From Desulfotignum sp. (lineage in GTDB: Bacteria; Desulfobacterota; Desulfobacteria; Desulfobacterales; Desulfobacteraceae), in contig JAABSA010000018.1 in assembly GCA_011390635.1 (NCBI GenBank), positions 1-64,000 on the forward strand: a stretch of 64,000 bases of DNA, in the 5' to 3' direction. Made by a program: the position numbers and the translations under genes. Shown piece by piece: positions 1 through 8,976 of the stretch. Below the pieces are notes generated by a model. That model saw only the letters and a list, made by a program, of their open reading frames with translations. It made no database searches and had not been told where the DNA came from. Numbering within the stretch: the first letter of the stretch is position 1; every line of letters starts with the position of its first letter.

Positions 1-292
1 GCAGCGTCATGCAGGCATTGCTGATGGCCGCCATGCCCGAAGCGGTGACCACGGCAGCCCGGCCTGATTCCAGGGAGGCCAGTTTTTCCTCCAGGAACCG
101 GTTGGTGGGGTTGGTCAGGCGCATGTAGATATGGTCGGGCTGCTGACCGGCAAAAGTCTGGCTCAGGTTGTCTGCAGTTTCATGAAAATGGGCAGCGGAC
201 TGGAAAATGGGGGGAAGGGTAGCCCCTTCCCAGTCATGGTCTTTGATCCCTTCATGAATGGCCCTTGTTTCAAAGTGAAGCGGTTTGTTCAT
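1..292 (-). CDS. O-acetylhomoserine sulfhydrylase-like PLP enzyme, 5' part only
   Basis: The first 97 codons of a Cys/Met-metabolism PLP-dependent enzyme (MetY/MetB fold) run off the left edge of the window. The translation starts MNKPLHFETRAIHEG, continues with PPIFQSAAHF and YMRLTNPTN, and ends in the conserved ALESGRAAVVTASGMAA-type region just before the PLP pocket. The family makes homocysteine or cysteine from activated homoserine or serine and sulfide. The start at 292 is preferred because GAGGAA lies 8 bases upstream. An in-frame ATG at 310 has no ribosome site. The lysine that binds PLP lies outside the window, so the exact subfamily cannot be decided. Confidence 0.75.
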   Translation of the reverse strand, partial: MNKPLHFETRAIHEGIKDHDWEGATLPPIFQSAAHFHETADNLSQTFAGQQPDHIYMRLTNPTNRFLEEKLASLESGRAAVVTASGMAAISNACMTL

Positions 293-644
293 CAGGCAGT
301 TCCTCACCATAATATATCAGGTTTGAAAAAACTTTAATATCACCTTGTGGTATTTAATTGTCAAGATTTAATTGTTACCCTGCATCCCCAGACAATCCAG
401 ATGAAATGAAAGAGACAGAAAAAAAGGGCGGAGCGTATCGTTCATCGGGCGGGTTCCTGGGATTATCCGATCGATCAGGATGCGTATACATCATTCAGGA
501 ACTGGGAGGAAATGAACCGGGGAGGGAAATGAAAACGGATCCATGAAAAATCTTGATGTCAGCGCTCATACCATATAAATAAAATGATCGGCCGCATTTT
601 GCGGGCTGTGAATATAACCTTAACCACACAAGGAGTCAGACCAT
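293..644. other. intergenic region between divergent genes
   Basis: This 352-base stretch separates the minus-strand MetY-like gene from the plus-strand crotonase. It is AT-rich near 310-370, where the promoter of the MetY-like gene should be, and again near 560-620 before the crotonase. A 62-codon open frame at 358-546 has no ribosome site and no recognisable protein, so it is not called. No clear -35/-10 pair or terminator was found. Confidence 0.4.
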
Positions 645-1367
645 ATGCCGGTGGTAACATGGAAAAAGGAAAACAGAATCGCGGTAATGGAGATGTGCAA
701 CGGCCCCAACCGGATGAACCAGGGATTTTCCCAAGATTTTAACCAGTGCCTGGACCAGGTGCAGGAAGACACTGATGTCCGGGCCGTGATCCTGACCTCA
801 ACCGATGAAAAGAATTTTTCCCAGGGCATTGATGTGGAATGGATCGGCAAAAAAATCCAGGAACAGGAAAATGACACGGTGATGGCCTTTATGTATAACA
901 TGAACAAGATTTTCAAACGCCTGCTGCTGTTTCCCGTGCCGGTGGTTGCCGCCATTAACGGCCACGCCTTCGGCAACGGCGCCATCCTTTCCTGTGCCTG
1001 TGATTTCCGGTTCATGAAAAAGGACCGGGGATTTTTCTGCTTTCCCGAGGTGGATGTGGGCATTCCGTTTCTGCCCGGCATGATCGCCTTTGTGCGCAAG
1101 GCAATGCCGGAACCTCTCTTCAACCGGATGATCCTGTCAGGCCAGCGCGTAACAGCCGAGGATCTTAAGGCGCACAATGTCATCATCAAGGCCTGCGGCA
1201 ACCAGGAAACCCTGATGTCGGAAGCCCTGGCCTTTGCTGCTGCTTTTGATAAAAAAAGGGGGATTTTCCAGGAATTGAAGCAGCGCATGCACAAAGACCT
1301 GATCAGGGTTTTGGACGAGCAGGATCCGGTGTATATCGATGCCCTAAACCTGTTTGTGGCCGATTGA
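645..1367 (+). CDS. enoyl-CoA hydratase/isomerase (crotonase) family protein
   Basis: A 240-residue crotonase-fold protein, slightly shorter than the usual 250-270. The oxyanion-hole segment PVVAAINGHAFGNGAILSCA is present near residues 98-117, followed by a conserved DRGFFCFPEVDVGIPF stretch near 127-142 where hydratases or isomerases place a catalytic glutamate. The wording around this point resembles delta3,delta2-enoyl-CoA isomerases more than bacterial hydratases. That subfamily assignment is inference. AAGGAG sits 9 bases before the ATG. The gene stands alone, with 237 bases to the next gene, and probably serves beta-oxidation of unsaturated or branched acyl-CoA. Confidence 0.8.
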   Translation: MPVVTWKKENRIAVMEMCNGPNRMNQGFSQDFNQCLDQVQEDTDVRAVILTSTDEKNFSQGIDVEWIGKKIQEQENDTVMAFMYNMNKIFKRLLLFPVPVVAAINGHAFGNGAILSCACDFRFMKKDRGFFCFPEVDVGIPFLPGMIAFVRKAMPEPLFNRMILSGQRVTAEDLKAHNVIIKACGNQETLMSEALAFAAAFDKKRGIFQELKQRMHKDLIRVLDEQDPVYIDALNLFVAD

Positions 1368-1604
1368 ATGGCTGGCGGATCAAATGGCTGAAGAGATCCT
1401 TCAGAAAAGGGCCAGGTGACGTCAAGGCGGTGAGAAACATATTCCCCGTCAGGCATTACCGGACCTGTAACGCCAGTGGGGTGACGGATGCAGGGACAGC
1501 GTGAAGCGATATGCCATCTGCAATTGACTGCGCCTTGACTTTCCCCGATGTTTGTGATTTGTCACTGTTGTGATTTATTTATTGTTTTTAACTAAGGAGT
1601 AGAT

Positions 1605-3314
1605 ATGGACTGGTTGCATTCGATCCGCACCAAACAGATGGGGGGATTTCTGGCCATTGCCGCCATTACCGCCATTGTCAGTCTGGTGAGCTATAATGGG
1701 ATGAAAAACCTGGAGGCCAGTTTCCGGCAGGTGATTGAAACAGCCCCTCTGACAGAATCGGCCATTAACATGAAACTGTCTGTGAGCCAGGATATCGCTG
1801 CCATCTTGACCCTGATGGCTGCTTTGGACACGGACCAGCTGGATGCTGCCTGGCAGGTGCACCAGAACAATATTGCCCGATTCAGCCAATTCCAGAAAGC
1901 CATTCTCGAAGGTGGTGACATTGATGGAAAAACCATTTTTCCCACCAATGATCCTACACTGCGCCAGATTATTCAGGATGTAAAAGAGTTCCACACATCG
2001 GTTTTTCTGCCCAGTTTCAAGGTGGCCTATGACCAGATGCATCTGCAGTTATCTGCAGAACCTTATGATTATGCATTGTTGGATACCATTGATGAAAAAA
2101 CTATTGTCCTGGCCAATGACCTTACCCAACAGCTGGACCAGGCCGGCACCATATCCCAGGGGCTTATCCACCAGGCTGAAACTGACCTGATAAGAGAAAA
2201 GCAGCAGGCGGTTACAATTTTGGCGGCAGCCACCCTGGTGGGAATTGCAGCGGCTATACTGCTGGGTTTTTTTGTATCGGGCCGCATTGCCGGACCGGTT
2301 AAAGAAGCAGCGGCATTTACCAGGGATGTTGCCCGGGGAGATTTTACCAAAACCCTGGATGTTACCCAGAAAGATGAAATCGGTTCCATGGTGAAAGCCA
2401 TGAACCAGATGGTACAGGGGCTGGCATCGGTTTTTAAAAATATTGCCCTGGGGGTGGCCACCCTGGATCAGACATCAGCGGATTTATCGCAGATTTCAGA
2501 CAGTCTGAAGACCCGCGCTGAAAAAATGACCCAGAAATCAGGTGCCGTAAGTGTTGCGGCCCTGGCAATGCAGGAACGGGTGTCCTCCGTTGCAAACAGT
2601 TCCCGGGCTTTTTCAGATAACCTGGATACGGTGTCGGCTGCCATGGAACAGATGAATGCCACTGTGACGGAAATTGCCAAAAATACCAGCGAGGCCCGGC
2701 AGATTTCCGAGACAGCCGTGTCAACAGCCCGGAATGCTTCTGACCGGGTGGATGAACTGGGCAAAGATGCCGCCGAAATCGGGCAGGTCACCCAGACCAT
2801 CACCGATATATCAGGCCAGACCAACCTGCTGGCATTGAATGCCACGATTGAAGCTGCCCGGGCCGGAGAGGCAGGCAAGGGTTTTGCTGTTGTTGCCAAT
2901 GAAATAAAGGGACTGGCCCAGCAGACGGCAGATGCAGCAAAAGATATTTCAGAAAAAATTACGCGCATCCAGGATTCTTCCAAAGGCACGGTGACAGAAA
3001 TTCAACAGATTTCAAAGGTGATCAATGATGTGAATACCATTGTTACCGCCATCGCCGGTGCCATTGAAGAACAGTCCAGCACTTCCAGGGAAATTGCTGA
3101 AAACATCTCCCTGGCTGCCCGGGAGATACATGAGAACCATGACCATATTGCAGACATATCCCGGGCATCGGCCCAGATAACCAAAGACATCCAAAGTGTC
3201 AACACCCATGCCGGCACCGTCACGAATACCAGTCAGGAAGTCAGCGAAAATGTGACCCGGATCACGTCGTTTGCCGCCAGCCTCGGACAGTCAATCAGCC
3301 GTTTCAAAGTGTAA
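1605..3314 (+). CDS. methyl-accepting chemotaxis protein
   Basis: A 569-residue chemoreceptor. A first membrane helix lies at about residues 10-30, a periplasmic four-helix-bundle-like sensor domain at 31-200, a second helix at about 203-225, then a HAMP domain (about 222-275) and a long cytoplasmic signalling domain. The conserved hairpin tip that contacts CheA and CheW is clear around residues 400-440 ([17 protein letters not shown], then [12 protein letters not shown]). There is no C-terminal CheR-binding pentapeptide. The ligand cannot be told from the sequence. AAGGAG lies 6 bases before the start. The radical SAM gene follows after 26 bases and may be cotranscribed. Confidence 0.93.
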   Translation: MDWLHSIRTKQMGGFLAIAAITAIVSLVSYNGMKNLEASFRQVIETAPLTESAINMKLSVSQDIAAILTLMAALDTDQLDAAWQVHQNNIARFSQFQKAILEGGDIDGKTIFPTNDPTLRQIIQDVKEFHTSVFLPSFKVAYDQMHLQLSAEPYDYALLDTIDEKTIVLANDLTQQLDQAGTISQGLIHQAETDLIREKQQAVTILAAATLVGIAAAILLGFFVSGRIAGPVKEAAAFTRDVARGDFTKTLDVTQKDEIGSMVKAMNQMVQGLASVFKNIALGVATLDQTSADLSQISDSLKTRAEKMTQKSGAVSVAALAMQERVSSVANSSRAFSDNLDTVSAAMEQMNATVTEIAKNTSEARQISETAVSTARNASDRVDELGKDAAEIGQVTQTITDISGQTNLLALNATIEAARAGEAGKGFAVVANEIKGLAQQTADAAKDISEKITRIQDSSKGTVTEIQQISKVINDVNTIVTAIAGAIEEQSSTSREIAENISLAAREIHENHDHIADISRASAQITKDIQSVNTHAGTVTNTSQEVSENVTRITSFAASLGQSISRFKV

Positions 3315-3340
3315 CAGGTTCCCGGGGGACATGGAACGGC

Positions 3341-4360
3341 ATGAACATTTTATCATTATCCCTGAATCAACTGGTCCACCGCCTTGAAACTGCCTGTGGA
3401 AAAGGCCGGTTCCATGCCCGGGCTCTGTACCGGGAAATTTATAAAAATGGCAATCCAGACCCCCTTTCAGCCCCGGAGTTTGCGGCCTCTCCAAAGCTTG
3501 TACAAAATTTGGAAAAAAGCATCCGACTGGAACCAGGCAGGGTAAAAGAAGTTTTCCAGGACGGCAGTCTTACCAAATTCATCACCCGGCTGGCCGACGG
3601 TCTGGACATCGAGTCTGTGATCGTTCCCATGAACCGGTACAACACCTTGTGCGTGTCCAGTCAGGTGGGATGCCGCATGGGATGTGCTTTCTGTGAAACC
3701 GGCCGAATGGGATTGAAACGCAACCTTAAGGTGTCTGAAATTACCGGCCAATTGTACAATGCCAGGCATATATTGAAAAAGCAGATCAAAAACATCGTGT
3801 TCATGGGCATGGGAGAACCCTTTGACAACTTTGACGCTGTCATGGCTGCCCTCCAGATCATGAACGAGCAGACAGGTTTTGATATCGCCCTGCGCCATAT
3901 GACCATTTCCACTGCCGGGCTGTTGCCGGGTATCCAAAAACTGGCTGCCATGCATCTGCCCGGCATCCGTCTGGCCATATCGGTCAATGCTGCCGACAAC
4001 CACACCAGATCCAGGCTGATGCCTGTTAACAAAGCCTGGCCCCTGGAAAAACTCAAAGAAACCCTGGCAGAATTTCCGTTGCCCCGAAAAGGAACTTTTC
4101 TGTTTGAATACATCCTCATCAAGGGGGTGAATGATCTGGCCGCCCATGCAGATCTGCTGGCAGACTTTATTCATCCGCTGCCGGTGCGCCTGAATCTCAT
4201 TCCCTGTAATCCGGTACCCGGCCTTGGCCATGAAAGTCCGTCTGATGAGGATATGAACCGTTTTTCCCAACGCCTGGTTGAAAAAGATATTTTTGTTATC
4301 CGGCGCTGGAGCAAAGGCAGGTCTGTGTCTGCCGGATGCGGTCAGCTGGGACAAAGGTAG
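3341..4360 (+). CDS. rlmN: RlmN-type 23S rRNA adenine-C2 methyltransferase (radical SAM)
   Basis: A 339-residue radical SAM enzyme of the RlmN/Cfr family. The cluster cysteines C111, C115 and C118 form CX3CX2C in the stretch VGCRMGCAFCETGRMG. C104 in TLCVSSQ corresponds to the resolving cysteine of E. coli RlmN, and the C-terminal AGCGQL carries the cysteine that takes the methyl group. All residues needed for dual S-adenosylmethionine chemistry are therefore present. RlmN methylates A2503 of 23S rRNA and A37 of some tRNAs. Cfr-like specificity for C8 cannot be excluded from sequence alone. Length is slightly short for RlmN (typically 345-385), because the N-terminal accessory domain is compact. 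Confidence 0.8.
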   Translation: MNILSLSLNQLVHRLETACGKGRFHARALYREIYKNGNPDPLSAPEFAASPKLVQNLEKSIRLEPGRVKEVFQDGSLTKFITRLADGLDIESVIVPMNRYNTLCVSSQVGCRMGCAFCETGRMGLKRNLKVSEITGQLYNARHILKKQIKNIVFMGMGEPFDNFDAVMAALQIMNEQTGFDIALRHMTISTAGLLPGIQKLAAMHLPGIRLAISVNAADNHTRSRLMPVNKAWPLEKLKETLAEFPLPRKGTFLFEYILIKGVNDLAAHADLLADFIHPLPVRLNLIPCNPVPGLGHESPSDEDMNRFSQRLVEKDIFVIRRWSKGRSVSAGCGQLGQR

Positions 4361-4380
4361 ATGATTTGTCTGTTTTTTTT
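4350..4380 (+). terminator. possible weak intrinsic terminator after rlmN
   Basis: GACAAA at 4350-4355 pairs with TTTGTC at 4365-4370, and a run of eight T follows at 4373-4380. The stem overlaps the rlmN stop codon and is only six base pairs, half of them A-T, so it is a weak candidate. Confidence 0.3.
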
Positions 4381-4387
4381 ACCCGCC

Positions 4388-4415
4388 TTGACAGGAGACC
4401 GCATATAGGGATAGT
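4388..4415 (+). promoter_or_regulatory. candidate sigma70-type promoter for the diguanylate cyclase
   Basis: TTGACA at 4388-4393, a 16-base spacer and GATAGT at 4410-4415 lie 40 bases before the start codon of the GGDEF gene. The -35 box is perfect and the -10 box matches four of six positions. Confidence 0.4.
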
Positions 4416-4454
4416 CTGCGTTTTAACCCTAACTTTTGTGATGCGGAAAAATTC

Positions 4455-5486
4455 ATGAATTATCTAGAAGACAAAAACAGATCAGGTGAGTATCTGCGCC
4501 TGGCTTTAAGCTATCTGGTCAAGTATGATCTGCCGGCCAATCCGGTCAATTACACGGTCTGGTATGAATATGTATCCGGCAGAAACCTGAAATTGAAAAA
4601 AGCCGTGGATCTGTCCATGAAATCCAATCATTCCATGGATAGGGGATGCATTGAAAATTTTTATAAAAAATATGTCACTGATGGTGACCGCATCGTCATT
4701 TCCCGGCTTCTCACCAAGATCAATCTCATGCTAAGAGATATTAGCCATCATATTCTGGAAACCGAAGGAGATCTGGCCGGCCATGGTAAAAATCTGGGAG
4801 AACTGGCAGAAAAAATCAATACGGCCCATGACTTTGAAGGAATCAGGGAGATTGTGGACCAGATGCTGGAAGAGACCAGGGGGCTGATAAAATCCGGATC
4901 ACGGCTCCAGAGCCGTATGAGTGTGTCAACCCAGGATCTGAAGCAACTGTCCCTTGAGTTGGAACAATCCCAGAAAGAGGCACAGACTGATGCCCTGACC
5001 GGTCTGGCCAACCGGCGGGGTCTTGAAAAAGTCTTTGAACTGGAGCGTATCAGGGCAAAACAGAACATGGTTCCGTTTTCTGTGATTCTCATGGATATTG
5101 ATCACTTTAAAAAAGTGAACGATGCCTATGGCCACCTTGTGGGAGACAGTCTGCTTAAGGGGATTGCCAGAATATTAACCCAGTATTTGAGAAGAAACGA
5201 TGTTGCTGCCCGGTTCGGGGGAGAAGAATTTCTGGTTGTCCTGCCGGAAACCGATATCGATGGCGCCAGTACTGTGGCAAAAAAAATCCAGAAAGCCTTG
5301 TCCCGCAAAGAATGGAAAGTCAAGGAATCTGGTAAGCGTATCGGTGCGGTAACGGTTTCCATGGGTGTTGCAAAGTACACCATGAACGAGCCGCAGGAGG
5401 CCCTTGTCAAGCGGGCGGATGATGCTCTTTACCAGGCCAAGCGAAGCGGCAGAAACCAGATTGTGACACAGGCGGATATAGGATAG
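4455..5486 (+). CDS. diguanylate cyclase (GGDEF domain)
   Basis: A 343-residue soluble protein. Residues 1-165 form a helical N-terminal region of a type common in proteobacterial cyclases, with no membrane helix and ending in a coiled-coil linker. The GGDEF domain spans about 172-340. Metal and substrate residues are in MDIDHFKKVNDAYGH (213-227), and the active-site motif is GGEEF at 255-259. An RRND inhibitory site at 246-249 lies five residues before it, so product feedback is expected. The protein should make cyclic di-GMP and is likely active. The ribosome site before the start is weak. It faces the YcaO gene tail to tail. Confidence 0.92.
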   Translation: MNYLEDKNRSGEYLRLALSYLVKYDLPANPVNYTVWYEYVSGRNLKLKKAVDLSMKSNHSMDRGCIENFYKKYVTDGDRIVISRLLTKINLMLRDISHHILETEGDLAGHGKNLGELAEKINTAHDFEGIREIVDQMLEETRGLIKSGSRLQSRMSVSTQDLKQLSLELEQSQKEAQTDALTGLANRRGLEKVFELERIRAKQNMVPFSVILMDIDHFKKVNDAYGHLVGDSLLKGIARILTQYLRRNDVAARFGGEEFLVVLPETDIDGASTVAKKIQKALSRKEWKVKESGKRIGAVTVSMGVAKYTMNEPQEALVKRADDALYQAKRSGRNQIVTQADIG

Positions 5487-5550
5487 CCCGGCAATCTTTT
5501 TATGCAGATCCGACCATGGATCCGGTTAACCGGACTTTCGTTACTGTTTG

Positions 5551-7278
5551 TCATCCTTTTAATCTTTTGATATTATCCCGGGCAAAATCAATAGCCGGAT
5601 CAATTTCCAGGGCCATTTCATAATATTTTATCGCCAGCGCCGTTTCTCCCAGTTCCCGGTAATTTGAGCCGATATTGGCATAGTTGATGGCCTGGGACGG
5701 ATCAACTTCCAGGGCCTGTTCAAAACAGGTGATGGCTTTGTGATGATTTTTTTGCAGAAAATGGCACACACCCATGGTGTTGAGCAGGTCCGGCCGCTGG
5801 TCGTCAATGGCCAGCCCATTGCTGCAGGTTTCCACGGCAGTGTCATATTGGCCCAGATCCTTGAGGCAGGCTCCCATGTGGGAGCAGATGTCGGGCAGGT
5901 TCAACCGGGCCGGTTCTCTGTTCATGGCGGTTTCAAATTCCTGTAAAGCGGTTTGATGATCACCGATAGCGTTGTACACCAGGCCTTTGTAGAAACTGGT
6001 GTAATATTTATCCGGCAGGGCCTGTTCCAGGGTTTCCAGCCGGTCCAGGGCCTGGATGGGATCCAGGGTTTCGGTGATGAGCCGGGCTGAAAACATGCCC
6101 ACGCTTGCGGATGCAGCCCGTTCCCTGAAATGGGCGCCCGGCATGATGGAGTAAAAGGCCGGGATGTCCAGTTCCGGGTGGCGGGTATCAATGGCCAGAA
6201 CCTGATAGTCTTTTTTTCCCAGAGTGGCGATCAGGTTTTCCACTTCCACCCGGATATTGGCATCTGACAGGTCCGGCAGATCACCGAGGCCGACCATGGT
6301 CTTTGGCTGGGTGATAAAGGCGGCATCTGCAATGCGGGTGAATTTGGGCAGGCCGGATGCCACATAGTTGGCCCCGGAGTTGAAATCCCCTGCCAGCTGG
6401 GCCACTTCTGTCAGGGCCCGGCCCATGGCTTTCTGGGGATCAGGGGAGGTACCGGCGGTCCACACGATCTCGCTTTTTTCCGGGAAAGTGGTCGGATCCC
6501 AGGCCAGAACAGCAATGGTGCAGATGCCTGTGTCCAGAGAAAAATCCGAGGCATGGATCTGAATGCCGCAGTTTTGGTATTTTCCCAGCATCTGTTTTAC
6601 CAGTGGATCGGTGAAGGTATCGGTGCGGATGCCCGGAACATCCAGTTTTCCATGGCTTACCAGAGAGGATGTATGCCGCTCCACCAGCTCGCAGATGCCC
6701 TGGCTCAAGGCTTCTTCATTGCAGTTGCCGGCACAGGGACCGTTGAATTCATTGATCATGTAAAACCAGTTAAAAGGGATCAGCACCTCCCGGCCCAGGG
6801 TCAGATTATATCCTTTGGTCCATTGCAGGTTCAGGCTGTCAAATACGGGTTTGACCCTGAATGCATCTGCTTCATTGTCATGCACCGACCGGATGATCCG
6901 GTCAAAGGCCAGGGCCTTTTCCCCCAGATCTTTTGCAGGGGCAGAGAAAAAATGGTCTTTTTTGTTCACAAAGGAAAAAAAACTGAAACGTTCCGCCAGT
7001 TCCATTACGGCACTGGCTTCTGACTGGTCCGGGGTGCCCCCTTTTCCCATCTGTTTGCTGGTGCCGATAACCTGTCTGGCATCAGCACCGCACTCACTGA
7101 AAAAAACCGGTATGTCCAGGCGGCCGTTGTCAATGCGCCGGGTCCGGCTCAAGATATCCAGGCGGGTGGCAGCTGCTTGTTTTTTAAACCATGCCACGGT
7201 TTTTTGTGGAGACATGATTTTATCCTGGTCATAGGTGTAGCCTTTGACAGCGTCCTTTAATTCGATGGTGTATGTCAT
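5551..7278 (-). CDS. YcaO-domain protein with C-terminal TPR repeats
   Basis: A 575-residue fusion. The YcaO domain covers about residues 60-400 and shows the three ATP-binding segments: SEASAVMELAER, EEALSQGICELVER and AMGRALTEVAQ. Residues 405-570 carry about four TPR units (for example ALQEFETAMNREP and AITCFEQALEVDP). YcaO enzymes use ATP to activate amide backbones, making azolines or thioamides, and E. coli YcaO aids ribosomal protein S12 methylthiolation. The TPR part probably binds the protein substrate. No short precursor peptide, TfuA or cyclodehydratase partner is seen nearby, so the target is unknown. A MOSC gene lies 127 bases upstream on the same strand. Confidence 0.88.
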   Translation of the reverse strand: MTYTIELKDAVKGYTYDQDKIMSPQKTVAWFKKQAAATRLDILSRTRRIDNGRLDIPVFFSECGADARQVIGTSKQMGKGGTPDQSEASAVMELAERFSFFSFVNKKDHFFSAPAKDLGEKALAFDRIIRSVHDNEADAFRVKPVFDSLNLQWTKGYNLTLGREVLIPFNWFYMINEFNGPCAGNCNEEALSQGICELVERHTSSLVSHGKLDVPGIRTDTFTDPLVKQMLGKYQNCGIQIHASDFSLDTGICTIAVLAWDPTTFPEKSEIVWTAGTSPDPQKAMGRALTEVAQLAGDFNSGANYVASGLPKFTRIADAAFITQPKTMVGLGDLPDLSDANIRVEVENLIATLGKKDYQVLAIDTRHPELDIPAFYSIMPGAHFRERAASASVGMFSARLITETLDPIQALDRLETLEQALPDKYYTSFYKGLVYNAIGDHQTALQEFETAMNREPARLNLPDICSHMGACLKDLGQYDTAVETCSNGLAIDDQRPDLLNTMGVCHFLQKNHHKAITCFEQALEVDPSQAINYANIGSNYRELGETALAIKYYEMALEIDPAIDFARDNIKRLKG

Positions 7279-7405
7279 GAAAATATCTTTCGTGTTTTAG
7301 ATTCTACAGTTGCCGGCTAAAGTTACAGGATTGGCGGTGTATACACACGGCACAGGAGACAAATCCAAAAAATGGTTTTCTTACATTAAATGCCTGGCAA
7401 CCTCA

Positions 7406-7837
7406 TTATGCCACAAGCTGGACAGCATCACCCACTTTTATGTGCCCGCCCTTGAGAATTTTTGCAAACACCCCTTCTTTGGGCATGATGCAGTCTCCGG
7501 TCCGGTAGAAAATGGCACATTTTTTATGGCATTCTTTTCCGATCTGGGTGATCTCCACAAGGGCTTCTTCCCCCAGCTGCACCTGCTGGCCTATTTTCTG
7601 TACCTTCCAGTCAATGCCGGTGGTGGCAATGTTTTCGGCAAAATCTCCAAAATTGAGCACAAACTCTCTGGTACTTACGGCCTCAATGCTTTCAGCTGCC
7701 AGAAAGCTGAGCTGACGGTGCCAGTCACCGGCATGGGCATCACCCTGGATACCGTGGTTTTCCAGCAGTTCTGCCTGGTCGACACAGTGCTTGGTGGTGC
7801 CCTTTTTTTTGCTGACAGCAATGGAAACTATTTTCAC
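7406..7837 (-). CDS. MOSC domain protein
   Basis: A 143-residue stand-alone MOSC domain, the fold found at the C-terminus of molybdenum cofactor sulfurases. The conserved cysteine is C116 in GDCIMPKEGVFA, with C103 and C107 in KECHKKC just before it, and the typical HGIQGDAHAG segment lies near residue 28. Such proteins are thought to carry or transfer sulfur to metal cofactors, often molybdenum or tungsten enzymes. No molybdenum cofactor synthesis gene adjoins it. It may share a transcript with the YcaO gene downstream, which is a sulfur-chemistry neighbour worth noting. Confidence 0.85.
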   Translation of the reverse strand: MKIVSIAVSKKKGTTKHCVDQAELLENHGIQGDAHAGDWHRQLSFLAAESIEAVSTREFVLNFGDFAENIATTGIDWKVQKIGQQVQLGEEALVEITQIGKECHKKCAIFYRTGDCIMPKEGVFAKILKGGHIKVGDAVQLVA

Positions 7838-7945
7838 AAAATATCCTTTTGTTCCGGTGTTTTTATCATAAATGAAATCTATATCACAATGTGGCAGTAA
7901 ATTTCAATACCATATGCAATGAAACGTAATCTATTATAGAACATA

Positions 7946-8233
7946 TTATTTTTTGACAGGCAGGTCTTGGTGAGTTGGCTCTTCAGGTTGACCCAAAGAC
8001 TGCTGCCCGGAATAAAACGCCTGATCTATATGCCGGTTGATTTTCCGGGCAAGACCATCCGGCAGTTTTTGAAGGGAAAAAGAGTTCTGGATGCAGGCTT
8101 CAAGGTAGTTGTCGATAGTATACAGGCGGCTGCATGTCTCACATGTGTTAATATGGGCCAATATCTCAGGGTCTTCCGGTTGGTTGTGGATGGTTCGGTC
8201 CTGCAGCCAGATAAGAAAGTCTTTACAGTTCAT
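7946..8233 (-). CDS. zinc-binding anti-sigma factor, soluble
   Basis: A 95-residue protein with the HX3CX2C signature (HINTCETC, residues 27-34) of zinc-containing anti-sigma domains. It starts three bases after the stop of the ECF sigma gene, so translation is likely coupled. No membrane helix is visible, unlike most anti-sigma proteins of this class. The remainder is polar and the tail is proline-rich. A cytoplasmic signal such as redox state or metal is therefore the likeliest trigger, but that is inference. Confidence 0.75.
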   Translation of the reverse strand: MNCKDFLIWLQDRTIHNQPEDPEILAHINTCETCSRLYTIDNYLEACIQNSFSLQKLPDGLARKINRHIDQAFYSGQQSLGQPEEPTHQDLPVKK

Positions 8234-8236
8234 GGG

Positions 8237-8815
8237 TCAGGTTGATTCCGGTTTAATAGTGATATTGAGGATGTTTTCCCTTTTGTTTTTTGGTTGCTTC
8301 AGCAATGTTACCTTCAAAGCTTCTTTCGCCCTATTCAGCCTGGACATAACGGTGCCAAGGGGGATATCCAGGGTTTTGGCAATATCTTTATAAAGCATAT
8401 CATCCATGTAATACAAGATCAAAATCTCTTTGTATTTCATGGGCAGCTGATCAATGGCCTGGTTCACTATCCTGGTGTCAGCTGCCCGGTTCAGCAGGAC
8501 ATCCGCCTCATCTTCTTGTGTTCCGTCCTTGAGAAATTCAATGTAATCAATCTTGTGCAGCTGCTGCCGGGCATTGTCTTTCTGGCAGGTTTTTAAAAAA
8601 TTATTGCGCAGTATTCTCAACAGCCAGGGTTTAATTTTCTCTGGATCCTTGAGTTGAGAAAATTTATGGAAAGCCATCAAATAGGTTTCCTGTACAATAT
8701 CTTCAGCATCAAATACATTGCCGGTATATTTGAGGGCCACATTGTATAAAAGCCTCATATGGGGATATGTCAGCTTTTTAAACTGCTTTTGGGTTAGTTT
8801 TGTTTTCAATATCAT
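8237..8815 (-). CDS. ECF RNA polymerase sigma factor
   Basis: An RpoE-like sigma factor of 192 residues with region 2 (DAEDIVQETYLMAFHKF, about residues 36-52) and region 4 (YKDIAKTLDIPLGTVMSRLNRA region). It should direct core polymerase to a small regulon, held in check by the anti-sigma protein encoded immediately downstream. The ATG at 8815 is chosen over an upstream TTG at 8845 because AGGA lies nine bases before it. A stronger GGAGGAGG at about 8832-8841 would lie inside the longer form. No autoregulated promoter was recognised in the 160 bases upstream. Confidence 0.88.
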   Translation of the reverse strand: MILKTKLTQKQFKKLTYPHMRLLYNVALKYTGNVFDAEDIVQETYLMAFHKFSQLKDPEKIKPWLLRILRNNFLKTCQKDNARQQLHKIDYIEFLKDGTQEDEADVLLNRAADTRIVNQAIDQLPMKYKEILILYYMDDMLYKDIAKTLDIPLGTVMSRLNRAKEALKVTLLKQPKNKRENILNITIKPEST

Positions 8816-8976
8816 GTAATCATATCCTGACTTCGCCTCCTCCAACTAAGATAATCAGGTTATGAATCAAATCAATTGCTTTTTTTATATTTATAAGACA
8901 GGTACGGGGTCTGTTTTATTCCAGGATTTTAGTCTGCAGGCTCCTCAGGTTATTTTTCTGGTATCATTTTTCATCA

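Noticed and set aside
358-546. A 62-codon frame in the first intergenic region
   Set aside because: No ribosome site, no recognisable protein and unusual composition.
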